9,099 bases of DNA. It comes from JAIPAH01 sp964345255 (lineage in GTDB: Bacteria > Bacteroidota > Bacteroidia > Bacteroidales > JAIPAH01). How positions within the stretch are numbered: the stretch's first letter is position 1; the number at the start of each line of letters is the position of its first letter. Shown here piece by piece: positions 1 through 6,470 of the stretch. A program made the position numbers and the translations under genes. Where the stretch lies: the NCBI GenBank assembly GCA_964345255.1, contig CAYFQK010000125.1:1-9099 (forward strand). Direction: 5' to 3'. The notes below the pieces were generated by a model. That model was not told the origin of the DNA. It worked only from the letters and a program-made list of their open reading frames with translations, and did not search any database.

Positions 1-50
1 TCGTCGACGTGGTGGCGGCGGCGCGGACCGCCGGCGTCGACGTCAAGGGC
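1..50. other. High-GC segment at the contig edge, probable chimeric join
   Basis: I count 39 G or C in these 50 bases, against 11 in the next 30. Read on the minus strand, the CTP synthase homology stops around residue 473, just after YRKEF, and is replaced by a Gly/Arg/His-rich string. Read on the plus strand from base 3, the 17 codons through base 53 all end in G or C and spell VDVVAAARTAGVDVKGG, which resembles coding sequence from a high-GC organism. The most economical reading is an assembly or read chimera at the end of the contig. A real divergent CTP synthase tail is less likely, because the composition change is abrupt. Confidence 0.6.
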
Positions 51-1472
51 GGCAAATTCCTTGCGGTATGTATTATTGAATTCGTAGCGGTGACGGTGTC
101 TCTCAGAAATGTTTTTCTCTTTATATACTCCGTATGAAATCGAGTCTTCTTCCAGGCGGCATGGGTATGCTCCAAGCCTCATGGTCCCGCCTTTCTCCGT
201 CAAATTCTTTTGATTTTCCATGATATCAATTACGGGGTAGTTTGTCTTAGGCTCTATCTCAGTAGAATGCGCATCCTTATACCCAATTACATTCCTGGCA
301 AATTCCACCACAGCTGTCTGCATTCCAAGGCAAATACCCAAAAACGGGGTCTGGCTCTCCCTGGTATATTTGATGGCGCTAATTTTTCCTTCTATCCCTC
401 GCTCCCCGAATCCGGGGGCTACACACACTCCATCAAGCCCTTTGAGCCGCTCGATACCGTCTTCATTCTCCATATCTTCAGCTTTGAGCATCCTGAGGTG
501 TACTTTGCATTCGTTTTCTGCTCCGGCATGAACGAAGGCTTCCATTATTGATTTATAGGCATCTTTAAGCTCAACATATTTTCCTACCAGCCCGATGATG
601 ACTTTTCTACGCGGATTTTTAAGCTTATACAGGAATTCTTTCCAGTGCTCCAGATCAGGCTCGTCATCATGCTGCACCTGCAGTTTCTTCAAAACAACCT
701 GGTCAAGACGTTCTTTCTGCATTAAAAGGGGAACATCATATATTGTACTGGCATCAATCGACTCGATCACAGAAGAGACGTCCACATTACAAAAAAGAGC
801 TATCTTGCTTCGGAGCGATTGATTTAAAGATCGTTCTGTACGGCAGACAATAACATCAGGCTGTACTCCCGACTCCAACAGGGTTTTGACGGAGTGCTGC
901 GTCGGCTTGGTTTTAAGCTCTCCGGCTGCCGCGAGGAAAGGTACCAGCGTCAGATGAACGACCACGGCGTCTTTCCCCATCTCCCAGCGCAATTGCCTTA
1001 CCGCTTCGATGTAGGGCAGTGATTCGATGTCGCCCACTGTTCCTCCAATCTCGGTGATTATATAATCATATCCGCCTTTTTTTCCGAGCGTTTTTATTCG
1101 ATGCTTAATCTCATCCGTAATATGCGGAATAACCTGTACGGTCTCTCCAAGAAAGTCACCCCGGCGCTCTTTCTCTATCACCGAACGGTATATAGCGCCT
1201 GTTGTGACATTATTTGCCTGAGAAGTAGACCTACCGATAAACCGCTCATAATGCCCCAGGTCAAGATCTGTTTCAGCCCCGTCTTCGGTCACATAACACT
1301 CCCCATGCTCATATGGGTTGAGCGTACCGGGATCTACATTAATGTATGGATCAAGTTTTTGGATGGTAATGGAGTAGCCGCGCTTTTGTAGTAATTTCCC
1401 TATTGAAGCAGAAATAATACCTTTCCCCAGTGAAGAGGTAACTCCACCTGTCACAAAGATATACTTAGCCAT
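1..1472 (-). CDS. pyrG: CTP synthase (glutamine-hydrolysing), C-terminus missing at window edge
   Basis: This enzyme makes CTP from UTP, ATP and glutamine, the last step of de novo pyrimidine nucleotide synthesis in the cytosol. Translation from the ATG at 1472-1470 gives MAKYIFVTGGVTSSLGKG, with the ATP-binding loop at residues 10-18. The signature DPYINVDPGTLNPYEHGEC follows at 41-59, then DGAETDLDLGHYERF at 64-78. A class I glutamine amidotransferase domain follows, with nucleophile Cys381 in GICLGMQ and the conserved ERHRHRYEFNN at 457-467. About 473 residues match the family, which is usually 535-550 long. The segment with the His and Glu of the amidotransferase triad would lie beyond the window. 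The frame stays open to base 1, but residues encoded by bases 1-50 no longer resemble CTP synthase (see the entry for that segment). A candidate promoter lies just upstream, and the response regulator gene is 86 bases upstream on the same strand. The family identification is secure; only the end is uncertain. Confidence 0.96.
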   Translation of the reverse strand, partial: MAKYIFVTGGVTSSLGKGIISASIGKLLQKRGYSITIQKLDPYINVDPGTLNPYEHGECYVTEDGAETDLDLGHYERFIGRSTSQANNVTTGAIYRSVIEKERRGDFLGETVQVIPHITDEIKHRIKTLGKKGGYDYIITEIGGTVGDIESLPYIEAVRQLRWEMGKDAVVVHLTLVPFLAAAGELKTKPTQHSVKTLLESGVQPDVIVCRTERSLNQSLRSKIALFCNVDVSSVIESIDASTIYDVPLLMQKERLDQVVLKKLQVQHDDEPDLEHWKEFLYKLKNPRRKVIIGLVGKYVELKDAYKSIMEAFVHAGAENECKVHLRMLKAEDMENEDGIERLKGLDGVCVAPGFGERGIEGKISAIKYTRESQTPFLGICLGMQTAVVEFARNVIGYKDAHSTEIEPKTNYPVIDIMENQKNLTEKGGTMRLGAYPCRLEEDSISYGVYKEKNISERHRHRYEFNNTYRKEFAALDVDAGGPRRRHHVD

Positions 1473-1506
1473 TGAATATGCCTTTTTGTGTTAAACCAAT
1501 CAAGTG

Positions 1507-1514
1507 CAAAGATA
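1507..1514 (-). promoter_or_regulatory. Candidate -7 element of the pyrG promoter
   Basis: The minus strand reads TATCTTTG, an exact match to the Bacteroidota -7 consensus TAnnTTTG. It lies 34 bases upstream of the pyrG start codon, so the leader would be roughly 25-30 nt. I see no TTTG or TTG at the usual 19-21 base distance upstream, so only half of the promoter is supported. Confidence 0.45.
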
Positions 1515-1558
1515 TAGATTAAATGGAATGTCGAACTGAAAAATACAGAATTTTCAAG

Positions 1559-1945
1559 TTAAGCCCCGGGTAAACAATTTGCCATAGCCTGGTATAAGTC
1601 TTTACGATCATATGGTTTTTCCACCCAGCAGTTTATTCCCGCTTTTTTGCGCTCTCTATCCGATTCTGCCTCCCCGAAGACGGTCACGGCAATAATGGGG
1701 ATATCCTTATTCATCGCTCGTATTTTCTCTGAAGCGCTATACCCATCCATAACCGGCATACTCAAATCCATGAGGATCATATCAAAATCGTCTTTCATGA
1801 ATTCCTGAACGGCCTGCTGTCCGTTTTCAGTAATGACCGGCATTCCTCCGAAGGATTTAACGTACATTTTCATTAAAACCTGATTGCTCAGATTATCCTC
1901 AGCAATTAACACCTTCAGTTTGGGTTCAATTTTTTGTGCCGGCAT
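1559..1945 (-). CDS. Single-domain response regulator (CheY-like receiver)
   Basis: The protein has 128 residues, almost exactly one receiver domain, with no output domain. The visible phosphorylation residues are the acidic pair Glu16-Asp17 in LIAEDN, phospho-acceptor Asp60 in MDLSMPVMDG, Thr88 and Lys110 in VEKPYD. The sequence style (AEDNLSNQ, MPVMDGY) is that of receivers from hybrid sensor kinases, so it is likely a phosphate carrier or a binding protein in a phosphorelay in the cytosol. Trp107 stands where CheY has the Tyr106 switch residue, and Val89 follows Thr88 where Ala is usual. No histidine kinase is encoded nearby, so the partner is unknown. It sits between gap (134-base gap, with a hairpin) and pyrG (86-base gap). 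The ATG start has no Shine-Dalgarno sequence, and I see no exact promoter match. The receiver fold is certain; the pathway is not. Confidence 0.93.
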   Translation of the reverse strand: MPAQKIEPKLKVLIAEDNLSNQVLMKMYVKSFGGMPVITENGQQAVQEFMKDDFDMILMDLSMPVMDGYSASEKIRAMNKDIPIIAVTVFGEAESDRERKKAGINCWVEKPYDRKDLYQAMANCLPGA

Positions 1946-2021
1946 ATATTCTAAATCTTCTGTTCTACAATGTTAATACCGAAAATAAGAAAAAGTCATA
2001 TGGTTTCGGCAGGCAAATTTC

Positions 2022-2052
2022 GTAGCCCGCAGCTTTTTTATTTGCGGGCTAC
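2022..2052 (-). terminator. GC-rich hairpin after gap, probable terminator
   Basis: GTAGCCCGC at 2022-2030 pairs perfectly with GCGGGCTAC at 2044-2052 around a 13-nt loop. It begins 27 bases past the gap stop codon and ends well before the response regulator start, where a terminator would be expected. No strong U-run follows it on the minus strand (GAAATTTGCC). The A/T run lies inside the loop instead, so it may terminate weakly or act as a 3'-end-stabilising stem. Confidence 0.55.
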
Positions 2053-2079
2053 TGGCTATCAATTCAATAGATGGCGCTC

Positions 2080-3570
2080 TTAATAATATCTATAAGTTTT
2101 AACCTGTGAAATATGCTTGGCCAGTCTGATAACCTGGCTGGTGTATCCAAACTCATTGTCGTACCACAGGTACAGCACTACTTTTTTACCGTCGCTGCTT
2201 ACTTTTGTGGCGCCACTGTCGTATACGCTGGCGCATGAGTCGCCTATCACATCTGAGGAGACTAACTCTGAAGAGGTCATGTAGCGTATCTGCTCTATTA
2301 ATGTGCCTTTAAGAGACACTCTGCGAATAAATTCGTTTATATCGTCTGTGGTGGTCGATTTTTTCAAATCCAGTGTTAAAATAGCAAGCGATACATTTGG
2401 AGTAGGTATTCGAACTGCATTGGCCGTTAATTTTCCTTTAAGAGAGGGGACAGCTTTTGCCGCTGCCTTGGCGGCGCCTGTTTCCGTAATTACCATATTT
2501 AGAGGAGCGGCCCTGCCTCTGCGATTCTTTTTGTGGATATTATCCAGCAAATTCTGGTCATTGGTGTAAGCGTGGATAGTTTCTAAGTGTCCGTTCTCTA
2601 TGCCGATTTCCTTCTCAATAGCGCTCAAGGTGGGGACAATGGCGTTAGTGGTACATGAAGCAGCTGAAACAATCGGTTCTTCCGGGAGGTTCCATTCATC
2701 AGAATTTTGATTAACCCCGTATACAATGTTGGGAATATCTCCTTTTCCTGGTGCGGTCAAAAGAACCTGCTTGACTCCTTTTGCTTTGAGGTGCCTGCTT
2801 AGTCCTTCACGGTCGCGCCAAACACCTGTATTATCAATGACCAGGGCATCCTTTATGCCATATTTCTCATAGTCCACTTCATCAGGGGCTTGGGCCGTAA
2901 TCATGTGAATATGATGTCCGTTGACGATCATTTTCTGATTCTCTATGTCTTCAATGGCTATCCCGTGAAAGTTTCCGTGAACTGAATCTTTTCTGAAAAG
3001 TGAAACCCGCTTGTAGAAATCTTCCGGCTTATTACTTCTGGTTACAATTGCTCTCAGCCTGAGGCGGTTCCCATCGCCCGCTTCAGCAATCAGCTGCCGC
3101 GCAGCTAAACGACCGATTCGGCCAAATCCATAAAGAACGACATCCTGCGATTTTTTACTTCTGGGTTCTACATCAATGAGGTGGTTCAACTTGTCATGAA
3201 TAAAATCTATGGCGTCGTTGTAATTGTCCCCCTCTTCGACCCATTCCTTGTTAAGACGGCCAATATCTACTCTTCCCGGAGCAATATTGGTCTCATAAAT
3301 TTTATTGGCCAGCAACAGCGAATCCTTAATATGAAGCTTAAAGCCAATCGTATTCTCGGCGTAAGAATGTTTGTGGAGAATACTATGCGCCCCGCGGTCA
3401 AGAAGCTGGCGCCGGAAGAGGATTAATTCCACTGCTTTGTCAAACCATAGTTTTCCTGTAATCTGAATAAATTCCAGAGCCAATCGCTCGTTCTTTATCC
3501 AATCATTAAGTTGATTCTCAAACTGATGATTGGACATTACGTTTTGTTGATTAGAGTTTTTAGTGTCCAT
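2080..3570 (-). CDS. Glyceraldehyde-3-phosphate dehydrogenase, long form with N-terminal extension
   Basis: The protein has 496 residues, against about 335 for classical GAPDH. It oxidises and phosphorylates glyceraldehyde 3-phosphate to 1,3-bisphosphoglycerate, or the reverse, in the cytosol. The extra ~140 N-terminal residues match no domain I recognise; long GAPDHs of about 480 residues are known from Bacteroidota and some Gammaproteobacteria. The Rossmann motif GFGRIGR is at 148-154. Catalytic Cys306 is in SAASCTTNA, His333 in IHAYTNDQN, Arg387 in AVRIPTPN, and WYDNEFGY is at 469-476. The positions that select NAD in classical enzymes (Asp32, Leu187, Pro188) are Thr177, Asn344 and Ile345 here, and Arg178 follows. 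This suggests NADP use, by inference only. The ATG at 3570 has no Shine-Dalgarno sequence; Met12 is an alternative start. It lies between a strong terminator with an exact -7 element upstream and a hairpin downstream, so it is probably its own transcription unit. Confidence 0.95.
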   Translation of the reverse strand: MDTKNSNQQNVMSNHQFENQLNDWIKNERLALEFIQITGKLWFDKAVELILFRRQLLDRGAHSILHKHSYAENTIGFKLHIKDSLLLANKIYETNIAPGRVDIGRLNKEWVEEGDNYNDAIDFIHDKLNHLIDVEPRSKKSQDVVLYGFGRIGRLAARQLIAEAGDGNRLRLRAIVTRSNKPEDFYKRVSLFRKDSVHGNFHGIAIEDIENQKMIVNGHHIHMITAQAPDEVDYEKYGIKDALVIDNTGVWRDREGLSRHLKAKGVKQVLLTAPGKGDIPNIVYGVNQNSDEWNLPEEPIVSAASCTTNAIVPTLSAIEKEIGIENGHLETIHAYTNDQNLLDNIHKKNRRGRAAPLNMVITETGAAKAAAKAVPSLKGKLTANAVRIPTPNVSLAILTLDLKKSTTTDDINEFIRRVSLKGTLIEQIRYMTSSELVSSDVIGDSCASVYDSGATKVSSDGKKVVLYLWYDNEFGYTSQVIRLAKHISQVKTYRYY

Positions 3571-3631
3571 AGAGTTGATTATTAGTTGATTGTATTCGTT
3601 TCACCGGTTAAGCGTATTGGACGGTTTGTGA

Positions 3632-3639
3632 CAAATATA
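3632..3639 (-). promoter_or_regulatory. Candidate -7 element of the gap promoter
   Basis: The minus strand reads TATATTTG, an exact TAnnTTTG match, continued as TATATTTGTCA. It begins within the T-rich tail of the sigma gene terminator and would give gap a leader of about 55 nt. The -33 position falls inside the terminator stem and shows no TTTG. Confidence 0.5.
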
Positions 3640-3645
3640 AAAAAG

Positions 3646-3681
3646 AAAAAGGGATTGTGAAGTTATACACAATCCCTTTTT
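3646..3681 (-). terminator. Rho-independent terminator of the sigma factor gene
   Basis: Bases 3646-3659 and 3668-3681 form a perfect 14-bp stem (core GGGATTGTG / CACAATCCC plus A-T pairs) around an 8-nt loop. On the minus strand the stem runs into TTTTTCTTTTTT. It starts 28 bases past the sigma stop codon and separates that gene from gap. No plus-strand gene converges here. Confidence 0.9.
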
Positions 3682-3709
3682 TCATTATTTTTAACTGAGA
3701 CGAAACAAA

Positions 3710-4576
3710 TTATTCGCCCAGATAAGCTTTTAGCAATCTACTCCTGGAGTTATGCTTAAGTCTTCTGATGGCTTTTTCTTTAATCTGGCGCACTCTTTCA
3801 CGCGTCAAACCAAATTTAGATCCTATTTCCTCCAGGGTCATTCCGTGGTTCCTGCCAATACCATAATACAAATTGATAACATCGCGTTCTTTCTCACTTA
3901 GTGTGGATAAGGATCGCTGGATTTCTCTGGTCAGCGACTCCCGCATCAGGTCATCATCCGTATTATGGGCGTCATCACTAACGAAAACATCAAGGAATTT
4001 GCTGTCTTCATCATGTGTTAAAGGAGCATCCATAGAAATATACTTCGTGGATATCTTCATGGTCGAATCCACCTTACCCTCGGGCAACTCCATAGAATTT
4101 GCTATTTCATCAGGAGAGGGTGCCCGCTCATATTTTTGCTCTAATTTAGATGCTTCTTTTTTAATTTTATTGAGAGAACCTACCTGGTTTAGCGGCAAAC
4201 GAACAATTCGCGATTGTTCGGCTAAAGCCTGAAGTATGGACTGGCGTATCCACCATACGGCATATGATATAAACTTAAAACCTCTGGTTTCATCAAAACG
4301 TTTTGCTGCTTTGATTAAACCAAGATTCCCTTCATTTATCAAATCAGGCAAGCTTAATCCCTGATTCTGATATTGTTTAGCTACAGATACAACAAATCGT
4401 AAATTAGCTTTGCAAAGCTTTTCCAGAGCTAATTGATCACCTTGCTTGATCCTTTTGGCCAGAGCCACTTCCTCATCTGCAGTGATAAGTTCTTCTTTAC
4501 CTATGTCCTGAAGATACTTATCCAACGACGCTGTCTCACGATTCGTTATCGACTTGGTTATCTTTAACTGTCTCAA
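3710..4576 (-). CDS. rpoD: Primary sigma-70 factor, Bacteroidota type (RpoD/SigA)
   Basis: This is the housekeeping sigma subunit that directs RNA polymerase to promoters. Its 288 residues match the short primary sigma factors of Bacteroidota (about 287), which lack region 1.1 and begin directly with MRQLKITKSITNRE. Region 1.2 covers about residues 14-46. Region 2 follows, with core binding near LPDLINEGNLGLIKAAKRFD (77-96) and -10 recognition and melting near TRGFKFISYAVWWIRQSIL (97-115). Region 3 is at about 130-180. Region 4 includes the helix-turn-helix MTLEEIGSKFGLTRERVRQI (246-265). The start codon is TTG: an in-frame stop at 4591-4589 excludes any upstream start, and the family-conserved N-terminus begins exactly here. 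A strong Shine-Dalgarno sequence precedes it, unlike every other gene in the window. The htrA stop lies 141 bases upstream with no clear terminator between them. I see no exact TAnnTTTG in the very A/T-rich leader; TACTTTTA at 4679-4672 is one base off. Confidence 0.97.
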   Translation of the reverse strand: MRQLKITKSITNRETASLDKYLQDIGKEELITADEEVALAKRIKQGDQLALEKLCKANLRFVVSVAKQYQNQGLSLPDLINEGNLGLIKAAKRFDETRGFKFISYAVWWIRQSILQALAEQSRIVRLPLNQVGSLNKIKKEASKLEQKYERAPSPDEIANSMELPEGKVDSTMKISTKYISMDAPLTHDEDSKFLDVFVSDDAHNTDDDLMRESLTREIQRSLSTLSEKERDVINLYYGIGRNHGMTLEEIGSKFGLTRERVRQIKEKAIRRLKHNSRSRLLKAYLGE

Positions 4577-4582
4577 TTCTGG

Positions 4583-4588
4583 CTCCTT
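4583..4588 (-). promoter_or_regulatory. Shine-Dalgarno sequence that fixes the TTG start of the sigma gene
   Basis: The minus strand reads AAGGAG, six bases complementary to the 16S rRNA 3' end, spaced 6 nt from the TTG at 4576-4574. It supports initiation at TTG and is the only strong Shine-Dalgarno match before any start in the window. pyrG has AAAGG; the other genes have nothing convincing. Confidence 0.8.
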
Positions 4589-4717
4589 TTATTTAATTTT
4601 TAATTAATTTAAATAGATTTAAATTAGCAATCTACAAAATCTTATTCATTTCTCCAACACAATTTTATTTCTAAAAGTATTTTTTACTAACTTTTTTTAA
4701 CATTCTTTCTGTTTTCC

Positions 4718-6190
4718 TTACAGCCCGAAGCCGTAATAAGCCTTGGTTCCATTCGGATAAATCCCTTCCATTAAAATACCACCGCGTTTATCTTTCATTA
4801 TCTCTTCCACATCGCTCACGCTGGTGATTTTCTCCTTATCGATACGCGTAATTATAAATCCTTCTTCAATTCCTTTTCTTCCCAAAACGCTTCGCTTGTC
4901 AATTTCCACTATTTGAACACCACTGTCTATGCCCAGTTTTTCTAGCTGCTCAGGGTCCACTTCTTTAAACTGAGCACCAAGTAATGCCATCGTTTCATCA
5001 GGCTTTTTTCTTGTCAGTTCAGTTCCGCCCTGTGAATTAGTTAACGTAATACTATACTGTTTTGTTTCTCCATCACGCTTAACTGTTACATCTACCTTGT
5101 CACCGGGACGGAACTGTCCGACATATCCAATAAGTTCTGAGGTTGTGTTCACCTTTTGATCGTCTACAGAAAGAATAATGTCTCCATGCTGTATGCCGGC
5201 TTTTTCAGCTGATCCTCCTTCCTGAACTCCTTCAACGTAAACACCTTGCAGTTTTTCAATATTTTCCTCCTCAGCAAGCTGTGAATTCAGTTCTCTGATG
5301 GTTACACCGATGTAACCCCGCTGAACGCGGCCGAATTGTAATAAGTCATTAACCACTTTCTCAGCGATATTCACCGGAATAGCAAATGAATACCCTGTGT
5401 AAGAGCCGGTATTGGAAGCTATGGCGGCGTTGATTCCAATCAGCTCTCCTTTAGAGTTTACCAGGGCTCCTCCACTGTTTCCTTTGTTAACGGCGGCGTC
5501 GGTTTGTATGAAAGATTCGATGGCTGTACGGGCTTGTCCGGTGGAACGGCCAAGGATATTTATATCGCGCGCTTTGGCGCTCACAATACCGGCCGTAACG
5601 GTGGAAGACAAATTAAATGGATTACCGACAGCAAGAACCCATTCACCGACTTTGACGTTTTCGGAATTTCCATAAGTCAAAAAGGGCAATTCCGTTTCGT
5701 CAATCTTAATAAGCGCCAAATCGGTGCTGGGATCCGTACCTATAATTTTGGCATCATAGGTCCGCTTATCATTCAAGGTTACCTTAATGTTGTCAGCTTT
5801 TGAAACCACGTGATTGTTGGTCACAATGTAACCGTCTTCAGAAATGATAACACCGGATCCTGTGGCTACCGCCCGGCGCGACATGCCTCGCCGGTTGTTA
5901 TAAAAGAAATCGTAAACAGAGGGTTTTCGTTCATATTCTGTTCGAATGTGAACTACCGCATGTACGGTTTTATTTGCCGCTTTGGTGAAGTCCGGTACAT
6001 TTTGAGGCACAGGTGAACTGTAGCTGGTTTTGTGATACATTTTGCCTGCATCATTGTTTTCAGCACGCTGGACTACTTTTCTTGTACTTTCTTTATTATC
6101 AATAGTGTCATTTGTTGTGAATGCAAATATTCCCGTAGCAATTAAAGCACCCACAAGGACATAAATGATTTTTGTTATGGTTAACTTCAT
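4718..6190 (-). CDS. HtrA/Deg-family serine protease with two PDZ domains
   Basis: This is an envelope quality-control protease that degrades misfolded exported proteins, acting in the periplasm. The N-terminus MKLTITKIIYVLVGALIATG is a signal peptide or membrane anchor (hydrophobic to about residue 24). A low-complexity linker follows, then a trypsin-like domain at about 70-280 with the full catalytic triad: His127 in TNNHVV, Asp157 in DPSTDLAL and Ser239 in GNSGGAL. PDZ1 spans about 285-385 (RGYIGV, then EGGSAEKAGIQHGDIIL). A more divergent PDZ2 spans about 400-490 and ends in AYYGFGL, in the style of Bacteroidota homologues. The loop between strands near 85-107 is short and basic, more like DegQ/DegS than the long loop of DegP. 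Total length, 490, is usual for Do-like proteases. The ATG at 6190 has no Shine-Dalgarno sequence. The gene is divergent from dapF and lies upstream of the sigma gene. I am sure of the family; degP versus degQ cannot be decided. Confidence 0.96.
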   Translation of the reverse strand: MKLTITKIIYVLVGALIATGIFAFTTNDTIDNKESTRKVVQRAENNDAGKMYHKTSYSSPVPQNVPDFTKAANKTVHAVVHIRTEYERKPSVYDFFYNNRRGMSRRAVATGSGVIISEDGYIVTNNHVVSKADNIKVTLNDKRTYDAKIIGTDPSTDLALIKIDETELPFLTYGNSENVKVGEWVLAVGNPFNLSSTVTAGIVSAKARDINILGRSTGQARTAIESFIQTDAAVNKGNSGGALVNSKGELIGINAAIASNTGSYTGYSFAIPVNIAEKVVNDLLQFGRVQRGYIGVTIRELNSQLAEEENIEKLQGVYVEGVQEGGSAEKAGIQHGDIILSVDDQKVNTTSELIGYVGQFRPGDKVDVTVKRDGETKQYSITLTNSQGGTELTRKKPDETMALLGAQFKEVDPEQLEKLGIDSGVQIVEIDKRSVLGRKGIEEGFIITRIDKEKITSVSDVEEIMKDKRGGILMEGIYPNGTKAYYGFGL

Positions 6191-6470
6191 ATCAATTATT
6201 TTTATGTTAAACGGTTTTAAAACAATGTTTGTTTCTTGATAACAATAATTATTCCTATTTGATAATGAGTTTTTTATCTTTTATCTGTCAAATTACATAT
6301 TATTAACGCATTTCCTGTATATCCTATTTTTAGGGGCTTTGTTAAATAATGTTAATCTAAAACCTGAACAAAAATATCTCAGTTATTGGCTATATTTGTC
6401 AATTAAATATTAAAGTTACATCTAGATATGAACTTTGTCATGACACTATGTCTTAAATTTTAAAGCAGAA
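6191..6470. promoter_or_regulatory. Divergent htrA-dapF intergenic region
   Basis: This 280-base, A/T-rich stretch separates the htrA and dapF starts and must hold at least one promoter for each direction. The plus strand has one exact -7 element (listed separately). For htrA I find only TAATTTG at 6295-6289 on the minus strand, one base short of TAnnTTTG. I see no open frame of note, no terminator and no RNA-like structure beyond small A/T-rich inverted repeats. Confidence 0.6.
6391..6398 (+). promoter_or_regulatory. Candidate -7 element of the dapF operon promoter
   Basis: TATATTTG is an exact TAnnTTTG match and continues as TATATTTGTCA, the same 11 bases as at the gap promoter. The leader to the dapF ATG at 6471 would be about 65 nt. 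No TTTG is found 19-21 bases upstream. Confidence 0.5.

Noticed and set aside
1..50. Genuinely divergent C-terminus of CTP synthase
   Set aside because: The change in composition and homology is abrupt and coincides with the window edge, which fits a chimeric join better.
210..1391. Three plus-strand open frames (210-551, 595-822, 1101-1391)
   Set aside because: They lie opposite the CTP synthase gene, whose translation is conserved throughout, and their products are unlike any protein family I know.
1534..1560. A/T-rich hairpin after the response regulator gene (AACTGAAAA / TTTTC-A-AGTT)
   Set aside because: The stem has a bulge, is nearly all A-T, overlaps the stop codon and has no U-run after it, so I do not call it a terminator.
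2303..4232. Plus-strand open frames at 2303-2569, 3181-3426 and 3873-4232
   Set aside because: They are antisense shadows of the GAPDH and sigma genes.
5412..6016. Overlapping plus-strand open frames opposite the protease gene
   Set aside because: They are the complement of the conserved HtrA protease domain, overlap one another and show no start signal or recognisable domain.
6289..6295. TAATTTG on the minus strand as an htrA promoter
   Set aside because: It is one base short of TAnnTTTG and about 100 bases from the start codon; such near-matches are common in A/T-rich DNA.
6436..6445. Perfect 10-base palindrome TGTCATGACA in the dapF leader
   Set aside because: A 10-base palindrome is expected about nine times by chance in a window of this size, and it does not extend further. 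There is no second copy near it.
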